Of a stretch of 64,000 nt of DNA, positions 1 to 8,804 are shown piece after piece; position 1 is the stretch's first letter; each line of letters opens with the position of its first letter. This stretch comes from Phytophthora sp. 'mugwort' (Eukaryota; Oomycota; Peronosporomycetes; Peronosporales; Peronosporaceae). The notes under the pieces were generated by a model. That model did no database searches and was not told the origin of the DNA. It saw nothing but the letters and a program-made list of their open reading frames with translations. Location of the stretch: assembly GCA_033558025.1 (NCBI GenBank), contig JAUCEF010000007.1:6324001-6388000 (forward strand), given 5' to 3'. Position numbers and translations under genes: made by a program.

Positions 1-1281
1 GATGCAAAAATATCTAAGTAACTTCGGGCCATAACATTGAAACTGTGATGGCGATTGTAGAAGGAACAACCAATGAACAGTAAATACCTACACCATTGCA
101 TGGCGTATTCGGCGTATTTACAATCAACGCTCATTGCTGCTTATATTAGGTTTTTGAACTTGAGCGCGGATTAATTAACGCCGTGCAGCAAAATATAGAA
201 GGTATAATCGCTTAGGATGAAGCGTCGGCGCCTGGTTCATGTATTAGGTGATCCATGTACCGTAAAGACTGATCGGGACGTTTTTACATCTTGCACGTCG
301 GGCACGCGTGCGTGCGCTCGTTTAGTTTTCCGGCAAACCACCTGACAATTCATTCGTGCATGTCGTACGCAAGGAGTTGTCTACATGACTGAGATCGAGT
401 CAAAGCTACTACAGACCTGCAACGCTTACACCGTGAAGATGAAAGCACTTTGGGGTCGACTACAGAAATTCAGTTCGGTAGTCGGTATATTTGCAGCGAT
501 GTCGGACAAAAAGACGGCAACTAGTACATGTACAGTTTCCGCTCTTTAGTACTGTAGTAGCTGTGCAAGCTAATAATCTGTCAAACTTAATACCTTTAGT
601 CATCTACCGATTTTGCTCCATATGGTTGTTTGTATGTACAGTTTAGGCACTGTTATCTAATAACTTGTTGTACATAATACAAATAGCTTCCACCGAAGGT
701 ATTAAATTGGCGAGGTAGATCTGTACAGGATCAACACGACGCAACATCCCTGTGACAGGCTGTCACTGACAGTGGGTCGGGTCTATCATACAAGGTCGCA
801 CAGGATTTCTGCACGAGGCCAGATTTTACACTTGTTGTCATCTCAAAAGATGTCGTGAACGAGAGTGGCCGTCCATGGTGAAGATTGCTCCTCTCTTAGG
901 TCCTTGGGACGAAAGGCCCCCTCAAAAGTTTCGCCATTTTTCCAGCCAGACTAGCCATTTCATACGAGCTATACCGTCCAAAGTTCACAATTTTGGAAAA
1001 CAAAAAAAAACGAACCGTGCGTTGTTGAAATCAAGTCGCTTCGGCCATATGAAAAACCTTATGCAACCATCAGAGTTCACATGTCTGTACATAAAAAAAT
1101 GTAATTGCAACTTCGACAACCGAGATGTTTGCTGTTCGTGCATATCCATGCACGACCACCCGACAGCAACAGTAAAAGAACCCACAAGGTCACACTCTAG
1201 AAGCGTGAGCCCCCCTCCCCCTTTACTCGTTGAGCTGCGCTCTGCTCACCTTCGTTACACTGTCCGCTTCCCTCCCTTCCT
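1..1281. other. Intergenic region, no gene recognised
   Basis: I see no convincing gene in this stretch. It is AT-rich, and the only long open frame (from 875) has low-complexity composition, no recognisable domain and no core promoter. The last 80 bases become pyrimidine-rich and lead into the promoter of the first pectate lyase. Confidence 0.6.
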
Positions 1282-1299
1282 CTTCATTCTGCAATTTGC
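1282..1299 (+). promoter_or_regulatory. Oomycete INR/FPR-type core promoter of the first pectate lyase
   Basis: The stretch CTTCATTCTGCAATTTGC matches the oomycete initiator (TCATTYY) followed directly by the flanking element (CAWTTTNY). It lies about 40 bases upstream of the ATG at 1340 in a pyrimidine-rich leader, which is the usual position for an oomycete transcription start. The match is read from the sequence; its function is inferred. Confidence 0.7.
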
Positions 1300-1339
1300 A
1301 TCCTCCGCCTCAAGCATCTGACCACCGAAGCCATCAGCC

Positions 1340-2089
1340 ATGACTCGCGTCATCTCGATCCTCTGCGCCGTGCTCGCCGCCACCGCCTCCGTATCCTCGG
1401 CCTGGCCCACCTCCAAGGGAAGTGTCCGCTACAACGGCGTCAAAATCATCAAGAAAGGTGAGACCTTTGACGGCGGCATGAAGACCTACCAGCGCTCCGA
1501 CATCAAGTGCAAGGGCCAGGCCGAAGGAGGCTGGAAGGACGCCGTCTTCAAGCTCGAGGCCGGAGCCAAGCTTAAAAACGTCATCATTGGCCCAGACCAG
1601 CGCGAGGGCGTCCACTGCGACGACCACGACTGCACCGTCGAGAACGTCTGGTGGGAGGACGTCTGCGAGGACGCGCTGAGCATCAAGGGCGGCAACAAGA
1701 ACAGCGTCACCAACGTGCTCGCATGCGGCGCCCGTAACGCCGATGACAAGGTCATTCAACACAACGGCTATGGCCACGTCAACATCAATGGCTTCTACGC
1801 CGAGAACTTCGGTAAGCTCTACCGTTCATGTGGCACGTGCGGCAACATCAAGCGCACCGTGTCGCTCAACCACGTTTGGGGCTACAACCCTAAGGTGAGC
1901 CTTGTGACTGTGAACTCCAACAACGGCGACGTCGCCACCTTCACCAACGACATCCACGTGCACTCGAGCAAGGGTGCCAACGCCGTGTGCCAGACCACTT
2001 CGTCCACAAACGGCAAGGAGCCCAAGGTGACGAGCAAGGGGCCGTCCAAGAACTGCGTCTTCAATAAGGACAAGATTGCGTTCTACTAA
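1340..2089 (+). CDS. Secreted pectate lyase, polysaccharide lyase family 3
   Basis: This encodes a 249-residue intronless PL3 pectate lyase, which cleaves de-esterified pectin (polygalacturonate) by beta-elimination in plant cell walls. Residues 1-21 form a signal peptide ending near SVSSA. The mature protein carries the PL3 hallmarks: GETFDGG near residue 36, the acidic HCDDHDC segment, VWWEDVCEDALSIKG, and the QHNGYGHVNINGF-YAENFGKLYRSCG core with paired cysteines. The length is normal for the family. The ATG at 1340 is chosen because it starts the signal peptide just downstream of the core promoter. A paralogue lies tail-to-tail at 2427-3185. By my count the mature protein is basic (about 30 K/R against 23 D/E), unlike its neighbour. 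It probably acts in plant infection or saprotrophic growth. Confidence 0.93.
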   Translation: MTRVISILCAVLAATASVSSAWPTSKGSVRYNGVKIIKKGETFDGGMKTYQRSDIKCKGQAEGGWKDAVFKLEAGAKLKNVIIGPDQREGVHCDDHDCTVENVWWEDVCEDALSIKGGNKNSVTNVLACGARNADDKVIQHNGYGHVNINGFYAENFGKLYRSCGTCGNIKRTVSLNHVWGYNPKVSLVTVNSNNGDVATFTNDIHVHSSKGANAVCQTTSSTNGKEPKVTSKGPSKNCVFNKDKIAFY

Positions 2090-2426
2090 ACAGCTTTTGC
2101 TGTATTATGGCTGTGAGTTACCAGTACTATTGCGTTGGCACTTCATAGTTTGTGCTGCACAAATTCATGTGAGGGGTAGGTAGGCGAACATTTGTGTATT
2201 TGCCTAACTTTCGTGAATAGAATTTGCTGTTTAATCCCCAGGCTGGTCTTTTCAATTCGTGTGGCGAGCTTCACCCAAATTATTTACGTTCATCCGGATA
2301 CGGTAACGCACATCCAGGAAAACACGGACTTGTTCGGACATCGATCATTGATTAAGTTGTTACGCCTGACATTCTACTACGGGTACTGGCTGATACCGGT
2401 ACGCCTTCCTCAGCTTTTGTGGTTGT

Positions 2427-3185
2427 TTAGTAGTATTCGATGGCGCCGGCGTCGTACACGCAGTTGTCCGACACACCCGTGCTGGTGACCTCCGGCTCGT
2501 CGCCGTCCGTGGCCGCCGTGGTCTTACAGATTACGATGTCATCGTTGCCTTCATCCGAGTGGACGTGGATGTCGTCCGTGAAGGTGGCGACGTCGCCGTT
2601 ATTCGAGTTGACCGTGACAAGGGCGTTCTCCGGGTTATTGCCCCACACTTGGTTCAAGTAGACCGTGCGCTTGATGTCACCACACGTGCCGCACGAACGG
2701 TAGAGCTTGCCGAAGTTCTCGGCGTAGAAGCCATTGATGTTGACATGGCCGTAGCCATTGTGCTGGATGATCTTGTCTTCAGCATCCTTGGCGCCGCAGT
2801 TCAGGACGTTGGTGACGCTATCGGCGGTTCCGCCCTTGATGCTCAGCGCGTCCTCGCAGACGTCCTCCCACCACACATTCTGCAGGGTACAGTCGTGGTC
2901 GTCGCAGTGCACACCTTCGCGTTGGTTCTTGCCGATGATAACGTTCTTGAGCGTGGCGCCGGCCTCAAGCTTGAACATGGCGTCCTTCCAACCACCCTCG
3001 TCCTGCTCGGTGCAAGTGATGTCCGAGCGCTGGTAGGTCTTTAGACTGCCGTCGAACGTCTCACCAGCAGCAACGACGTAAACCTCGCTGTACTCAACGT
3101 TGCCGGTACTGTTGGGCCAAGCAGAGACGACAGTGGCGGAGAAAGCGACGGCGAGGACGCAGATGAAGGAGAAGACTTGAACCAT
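2427..3185 (-). CDS. Secreted pectate lyase, polysaccharide lyase family 3 (acidic paralogue)
   Basis: This encodes a 252-residue intronless PL3 pectate lyase with the same substrate and reaction as the gene at 1340. A signal peptide covers about residues 1-22 (ending VVSA before WPNSTG). The same core motifs are present: HCDDHDC, NVWWEDVCEDALSIKGG, IIQHNGYGHVNINGF and NFGKLYRSCGTCG. The gene converges on its paralogue, with about 340 bases between stop codons, so the pair is an inverted tandem duplication. By my count the mature form carries about 15 K/R and 39 D/E and is strongly acidic. The charge changes are concentrated in the N-terminal strand and the C-terminal tail, while the core is nearly identical. 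Confidence 0.93.
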   Translation of the reverse strand: MVQVFSFICVLAVAFSATVVSAWPNSTGNVEYSEVYVVAAGETFDGSLKTYQRSDITCTEQDEGGWKDAMFKLEAGATLKNVIIGKNQREGVHCDDHDCTLQNVWWEDVCEDALSIKGGTADSVTNVLNCGAKDAEDKIIQHNGYGHVNINGFYAENFGKLYRSCGTCGDIKRTVYLNQVWGNNPENALVTVNSNNGDVATFTDDIHVHSDEGNDDIVICKTTAATDGDEPEVTSTGVSDNCVYDAGAIEYY

Positions 3186-3228
3186 GGTGACGGCGAGGCT
3201 TGGCTTGGTGGTGGAGTGATTGGAATCC

Positions 3229-3246
3229 GGTAAAATTGGAAATGGG
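3229..3246 (-). promoter_or_regulatory. Oomycete INR/FPR-like promoter of the second pectate lyase
   Basis: On the minus strand CCCATTTCCAATTTTACC matches the pattern ATTYYNCAWTTTNYY of the oomycete initiator plus flanking element. It sits about 45 bases upstream of the ATG at 3185, the same spacing as for the paralogue. Confidence 0.55.
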
Positions 3247-3299
3247 AGATCTCACAGATCGAATCAAGGGGACGGTACTTCATGAGGACGGTGGTGTGA

Positions 3300-3981
3300 A
3301 GACAACGTTGGAGGATGCAGCTGCGATCTCCAGATGATCATACGGCTCGGTTTAACGATACCAAACGAAATATGCTGCCCGCATGACGCCTTTGGTGCCT
3401 GTGCTCAGCATATCTCGAGGCTGCGGCGCTCCTCTTCGAATGATCAGCTGTCCTCATCGCGTCGGGCACTTGGTATATCACATAATTTGAACGTATTAGC
3501 AGCAAAAAGAGGAGTTTGAACTGCTATAAATTTACAGTATTTAATAATGCCGAAGCGATCCGGGAGTATGGTGCAAACGCGGCGAGTTCCTGTCAAGCGA
3601 CATACACAATCTCAAATGGCATTAGCGCTACTTGTATTAAGTACTTAAGTATTAATTTAATACATAAGTACTGTACTTTAGTAATTCATTCCGATTAAGA
3701 TCACGATCCCACCTGCACATGGTAACGAGGAAGTCGACTGTTGAGATATGCTGAGCACCAGCAGTAACGTCAAGCGGCACTGCCACGTAGATTCCAGTGC
3801 GTTACAATTCGTATATCTTTCACGGCTGCTTTAACCTACGAGTCAGTGTCCACCGACTGTTGTTCATACTTTGAAGTCGTGCTTAAGGCTTCATCCTCAA
3901 AGTACATGTAATGTGGTTGATTCGTTTTTTTTAATTAAATTGAGTCAATACCAATAGGAAGAAACCTTTGTTTGAAGGCGC
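3300..3981. other. Intergenic spacer
   Basis: The spacer between the second pectate lyase promoter and the 3' end of the ferroportin-like gene. It is AT-rich; short open frames here resemble no family I know. Confidence 0.55.
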
Positions 3982-5703
3982 CTACGCCTTCGTCGGAGAC
4001 GCCGTCCGATGCATGTAAACGTCACGGTTACGGCCATATTTGACCCCCCAGACTGTGAAGCCCACGGCAGAAGCTAGTACGGCAGCTAATGAGAACACGA
4101 CCAGGGCCTCAAACTGGTGCGGGTCGTGGAATACCACGCCTGAGAGCAGGATGAGGATGTAGAAGAACTGATACGTTGCCGTCTGCATCGAGTTGATGGC
4201 TCCGCGCTGGTTTGGCGCGATCCACTCCTGCATGATCTGCGTCTCAGCCAGATCCGTGCTCCACAGCCAAGCTCGTGAGACCACCATGCACGTCAGCATT
4301 ACGTAGTCGGACACGACGGACTCGCCCGTAAAGAGGAAAGCAAGCAGTACCGGAGCAAGGCACAGCCAGAAGAGCCACACGCTCAGCACAGCAACGCGCT
4401 CCACGCGCTTCATGTGGCTTCGCAGCGACGGGAAGATCAGCGTCCCGACGAGCCCAGCCAAGGCTCCAGCACCACGACTGGCACCTAAAATCGAGTTGGA
4501 CACGCCGCGCCACTTTAGGTACGCAGTGTTCAATGCGCCACCATTCAAGATCGTCATATACAGCGCACAGAACGAAAAGCTGACCAGGAAGACCGGATGC
4601 TTGGCGTACTGGGTCCACATTTTGACGTAACGGGCCAGCGTTCCCACGTTATCTCTGGAGGCCGAGGATGCCGCTTTATTGTCAGTCACTTCGTCGTCCA
4701 CCTCTTCATGGCTCGTACGGACAGCCAACTCAGGCACGAGGTGGTAGATGTCGTGGGTCATGTAATACTCCAGCGGTGTAGAGATCAAATTCCACAGTCC
4801 AACAACTGCAGCACCAACCATGGCACGAGTAGTAGCGTCACTGCCCGCGAAATCCACGATAAAGCCAAAAGCCATTGGCCCAAGGATGTTGCAGCTCAGA
4901 TCGATGCGACGCATGGTTGTGTTCAACTTGGCGAGTTCTGTCGAGTTGTCCGGTCCGGCAATAACTACGACCCAGTCGCGCTCGATGCCCAAAGTCTGCG
5001 CGTCGTTCAGCACCTGGCCCACTCCGCCGCACACCAACGTACCGGCAAACATCAACGCAAGTAGCCACGTCCACTCCGGCTTGTGGACTCCATCAGCGTT
5101 CGTCACGAGCAAGATCAACCCCAGGATAATCGCGTTCAGCACGATCATCAAGTTCTCGAAGATGATGGCGTACTTCATGGCCGTCCAGCGGTTCCATCTG
5201 TCCAAATAGTGCCCCACCGTGGGGATCATGAAGATGCAGACGATGTACATGGCCAGCGAGAAAGCGGCACTGGGCAGCAGCGTGTCCACAAAGATGTCCA
5301 TGAACAAGATGGGCACTGCAAACCCCCACATGCGGTCGCCCCAGGCGGACAGTAGGTGACCAGCGTACAGATACGTGATGACTCGTCTCGGTCGCGTTGA
5401 GACCGACGACGTTGCGTCCGCCCCATTGTTGCTTAGCAGCAGAGGCTGATGCTCTCCATTGTTGCCGTCGCGGGCGTCCAGCCACGCTGTGATCAGACAT
5501 GCCCCGACGGGCACGAGCGTCACGGAACTGAGGATAAGTGTCACCATGTTGGCGGGCGGGGGCATGAAGCAGGCATCTTCGAACCCTATGAGACACGTTG
5601 CACTGCCGAGAGCAAGCAGGGCGCTGGCGAGGCCCATAACGAGGCAGACCCAGACGGTGGCTTCCATCTTGGATCGATCTTGTGGGTAGCCACGAACAAA
5701 CAA
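3982..5703 (-). CDS. Ferroportin-like iron exporter (SLC40 family)
   Basis: This 573-residue multi-pass membrane protein belongs to the ferroportin/SLC40A1 family, which exports ferrous iron across the plasma membrane or a vacuolar membrane. The first ferroportin helix is clear at about residues 112-130 (YAGHLLSAWGDRMWGFAV). It is followed by the GHYLDRWNRW loop, IERDWVVVIAG, and the signature TTMRRIDLSCNILGPMAFG. About ten further hydrophobic segments follow. Compared with the animal protein there are roughly 105 extra N-terminal residues with two predicted helices (about 14-38 and 52-74). An in-frame Met lies at residue 13 (MEATVWV), so the exact start is uncertain. No intron is needed. A vacuolar or mitochondrial SLC40 homologue is an alternative to plasma-membrane export. 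Confidence 0.85.
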   Translation of the reverse strand: MFVRGYPQDRSKMEATVWVCLVMGLASALLALGSATCLIGFEDACFMPPPANMVTLILSSVTLVPVGACLITAWLDARDGNNGEHQPLLLSNNGADATSSVSTRPRRVITYLYAGHLLSAWGDRMWGFAVPILFMDIFVDTLLPSAAFSLAMYIVCIFMIPTVGHYLDRWNRWTAMKYAIIFENLMIVLNAIILGLILLVTNADGVHKPEWTWLLALMFAGTLVCGGVGQVLNDAQTLGIERDWVVVIAGPDNSTELAKLNTTMRRIDLSCNILGPMAFGFIVDFAGSDATTRAMVGAAVVGLWNLISTPLEYYMTHDIYHLVPELAVRTSHEEVDDEVTDNKAASSASRDNVGTLARYVKMWTQYAKHPVFLVSFSFCALYMTILNGGALNTAYLKWRGVSNSILGASRGAGALAGLVGTLIFPSLRSHMKRVERVAVLSVWLFWLCLAPVLLAFLFTGESVVSDYVMLTCMVVSRAWLWSTDLAETQIMQEWIAPNQRGAINSMQTATYQFFYILILLSGVVFHDPHQFEALVVFSLAAVLASAVGFTVWGVKYGRNRDVYMHRTASPTKA

Positions 5704-6331
5704 TTGTGGTGGCGGACATTATCCGACCGTTCATCGGCGACTGCTGATTGGTGGACGGGGAGCTTTGTTTGCTAGTATTGGTGGTTGGACTGCACTCTGG
5801 ACAGTGCGGGAAACGAGGTGGTGGTAAGGACCAGTTATTCTCTTTACTCATAGTTTCTGCTGAATGCAGCAGCGTGATGCCTCGAGCCAATGGTAGCAAG
5901 TAGTGACTGAGATTTAGAGCTGAGGGCAGGATGACCGACCACCTCGCAGGGTCGGACCAAGTATTGTAAAAGTAAGCGAGGAACCCCAAGTGTTAATGGA
6001 GACAGCAGTGACTTCACATGTGCTCCGACGGATCGTTAGCTTTGTGTTTCACGGACAGCATGTTTGTTCTCGTTCCAGCACAAGCTTCGATCGGGATCAG
6101 AGCTCTGTTCGCCCAGACGGATTGACGTAAGGCGGGGGTGAACCAGCAACTTTATTCATGATGACTCAACTGATGTGTGTTCCCTCAAGCTCATGACAGC
6201 AATAGCGCTGGTAGGCTACCAGTGGTAGGTAGCAGTCGCGATGAAAGACGCCATTGCCTAGCGAGTGTTGAAGTGATCTGTTCGTCACAGATGGCTACAT
6301 GATTGATACGTAAACGACACGCCATTTACCG

Positions 6332-6348
6332 TCATTCCGAACTTCTCC
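6332..6348 (+). promoter_or_regulatory. Initiator-like promoter of OGG1
   Basis: TCATTCCGAACTTCTCC lies 10-27 bases upstream of the OGG1 ATG and matches the oomycete initiator TCATTYYN followed by a CWTCTCY-like stretch. The leader would be very short. Confidence 0.5.
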
Positions 6349-6358
6349 GATCTTAAGC

Positions 6359-7708
6359 ATGCGGCGCTCCGCTCGACTCCTGGCCGCTACCCCCCGCGGC
6401 GTTAAGGCGGAGATCTCCGACGTTATCTGCCGAGACATCTCTTCGCCTATCATCTTTGCTCCATCTGCACCAATTTCTAGCTTAAAACCTCAAGTGAAGG
6501 CGAAGAAATCCAACTCCGAAGATTGGGTCTCTTTATGCAGCACTGGGGAGCTCTCGTGTGCCCTCACACTGGAGTCGGGACAGGTTTTCTCTTGGCGGAG
6601 ACTTCCGAAGCAGTCGACGACGTGGGTGGGAGTTGTGGGCCGCCGGGTGTTTGCGCTACAGGAACGTGACGACATTGTTCAGTTCCGATGTCTTCATCCG
6701 CCCGACTGTACGTGGATCCACGTCGAGCTGAGCCTGGACATGGCTCTGACCTTGTTGTCGTGTGCGTAGTGTCAAAGAAGGAGGGACTCGACGAGTTGTC
6801 GCACTACTTCCGACTCGATGTGAGTGGTGCTATTGGGCTATTGGTAGAGTACAATGGGTTAATTTACGTGGCTTTTGGCTGTGTAGATGCCTGCTGATCC
6901 ATTGTACGAGCGCTGGACGAAGCCGACGGATCGGATGACAGAAATCATCTTGAGACTGCGGGGCTTGAGGATCGTACGACAGGACCCCGTTGAGTGCTTG
7001 TTTTCGTTCATTTGCTCGTCGAACAACAACATCGCACGAATTCAAGGGATGGTGGATAAGCTCAAGGCCACGTACGGAGACCTGATCTACAAAGAAGAGG
7101 AAGAAGGCCAACAAGAAGGACAGAGATATTTCTATGCGTTCCCATCGGTCGACACACTGGCTGCCAAGTGTGAAGAGGCCACGCTGCGAGCTCTGGGATT
7201 TGGCTACCGAGCGGCTTTCATTGTAAAGACTGCGAAGCAGCTACGGGAACGAGGTGGAGACTCGTATCTCAATAGAATTCGTGATGAAAAGAGCGTTCAA
7301 TTGGAGGAAGGGGCTGCTTTATATCACGCGTATCAAGACGAGCTGATGGTGTTTGCCGGAGTCGGACGTAAAGTCGCAGACTGTGTGGCGCTCTTTTCGC
7401 TGGAGAAGTTAGAGGCGATCCCTGTCGACACGCACGTGTGGCAGATTGCCTGCCGCGAGCTGGATTCGACCCTTAGCGACCGGAAAAGTATCACGCCGAC
7501 CGTGTACCGAATGGTCGGCGATCTGTTTCGAACTCGCTTCGCGCCTCAAGCTGGCTGGGCTCATAGCGTGCTTTTTGCTGGAGATCTCTCCACTTTCAAG
7601 CCTGTAGATGTAGAGAAGACAGCACAGCAAACTAGCACCAAGCGCAAGTCCAAGGCAGCGTCACTTAAGGCGACTACGAAGCGGAAAACCGGTGCTACAG
7701 GCGCTTAA
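6359..7708 (+). CDS. OGG1: 8-oxoguanine DNA glycosylase/AP lyase (three exons)
   Basis: OGG1 removes 8-oxoguanine opposite cytosine and nicks the abasic site in base-excision repair. Exons are 6359-6707, 6770-6819 and 6887-7708, giving 406 residues. Introns of 62 and 67 bp (GTACGT...GCGTAG and GTGAGT...TGTAG) join the frames exactly. The N-terminal OGG_N domain includes ALTLESGQVFSWRR and LSHYFRLD. The HhH-GPD domain includes VRQDPVECLFSFICSSNNNI. The helix-hairpin-helix GVGRKVADC holds the catalytic lysine (Lys295), and the aspartate of IPVDTHVW is Asp314. Their 19-residue spacing equals that of human Lys249/Asp268. The tail is rich in K/R and A/T and may be a nuclear signal. Without splicing the second exon would be missed and the third would look like a separate gene. 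Confidence 0.92.
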
Positions 7709-7939
7709 TTGACGCTGTTTAGCACCATGAACCATCTTGAAACAACCGTGTGACACTGGTGTCCCGTGATTAAGTCGGTTGCCAGTCATTGATGATGGAG
7801 TGCGCTAATCTCCGCAAGAAAGACACCCATCTCCAAGGTGTCAATGGATTTTGTATCCAGTATTTTGCAGCCATGTCTTTCCCAAAGCGCATGATATTTG
7901 TCCAATGCTCACAAGCTCACTGTTTAATTAGACAAACTC

Positions 7940-8686
7940 ATGCCAATGATTTTCGTCTGTGTGCTAGCGTTTTCCCTCTTTGCCACGACGTCTGTCTCCA
8001 TTGCCGAGGAAAACCTGCGTCACATGCCCCGCCGACTACAGACGTACATGCAGCCATCGGACTACGTGGGTCTCATGCTCGAACGTGTGAATTTGGAACG
8101 CGGAGCTCAAGGACTCCCCGCGCTCTGCACGAACAGCAAATTGCAGGAAGCCGCCCAGCGTCACTCCGACGACCAAGCTGTCAACAATTTCATGAGCCAC
8201 ACAGGCTCCGACGGGTCCTCGATGTCGCAACGAGTCACCGATGCCGGCTACGACTGGCGCGGCGTCGCCGAGAACGTGGCCGCTGGACAGGTCGACGTGG
8301 CCGAGGTCATGGACGCCTGGATGAACTCGGAGGGTCATCGCCACAACATCCTGGGCGACTACACCATGCTAGGCGCGGCCTACGCATACACTCCAGACGG
8401 ACTCTATAACCACTTTTGGACGCAGGATTTCGGACGCAGTGACACTGAGCAGTGTGACGGCGGCAGCTCCCCACGCGTGACGTCAACATCAAGTCCCAGC
8501 AACTCGGAGCCGGCACAAAGTTTCCAACCAGCTCCCTCCAATTCCAGCAGTTCAGGCGACAATACCATGACAGCGCCTAATCGACGAGACTCCCGGGACA
8601 CTTCATCCTCCTCAAACGTAGCCCCAGCTGCACTAGTCCACGCAGCGATGGCAGCAACGCTCCTGCTCACTTCAACCTTCATCTAA
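7940..8686 (+). CDS. Secreted CAP (PR-1/SCP-TAPS) family protein, probably GPI-anchored
   Basis: This 248-residue protein starts with a signal peptide (residues 1-22). The CAP domain spans about residues 40-170. Its motifs are LERVNLERGAQGLPALC, RHSDDQ with SHTGSDG, GVAENVAAG, MNSEGHRHNILG, and LYNHFWTQDFG, including the paired histidines of the CAP cavity. Residues 175-225 are a Ser/Thr/Pro/Asn-rich linker typical of O-glycosylated wall proteins. The last ~20 residues are hydrophobic (AALVHAAMAATLLLTSTFI), which suggests a GPI-anchor signal. CAP proteins bind sterols or lipids or act in host contact; its exact role here is unknown. It is a single exon and sits in tandem with OGG1 about 230 bases upstream. 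Confidence 0.88.
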   Translation: MPMIFVCVLAFSLFATTSVSIAEENLRHMPRRLQTYMQPSDYVGLMLERVNLERGAQGLPALCTNSKLQEAAQRHSDDQAVNNFMSHTGSDGSSMSQRVTDAGYDWRGVAENVAAGQVDVAEVMDAWMNSEGHRHNILGDYTMLGAAYAYTPDGLYNHFWTQDFGRSDTEQCDGGSSPRVTSTSSPSNSEPAQSFQPAPSNSSSSGDNTMTAPNRRDSRDTSSSSNVAPAALVHAAMAATLLLTSTFI

Positions 8687-8804
8687 ATGTAGCCCCCATA
8701 TATTTAGAATCCTTAAATATTTATTTAGATTGCAACTGTAGCTTTAAATCGTCACTAAGTACGATAATTAGACGCACAATCGTCATAATCAAAGACGTTT
8801 CAGG

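Noticed and set aside
875..1321. 148-codon plus-strand open frame upstream of the first pectate lyase
   Set aside because: Low-complexity composition, no domain, and its 3' part overlaps the promoter and leader of the pectate lyase.
1334..1777. Long open frames antisense to the pectate lyases
   Set aside because: They are shadows of GC-rich third positions; the sense frames have signal peptides and PL3 motifs.
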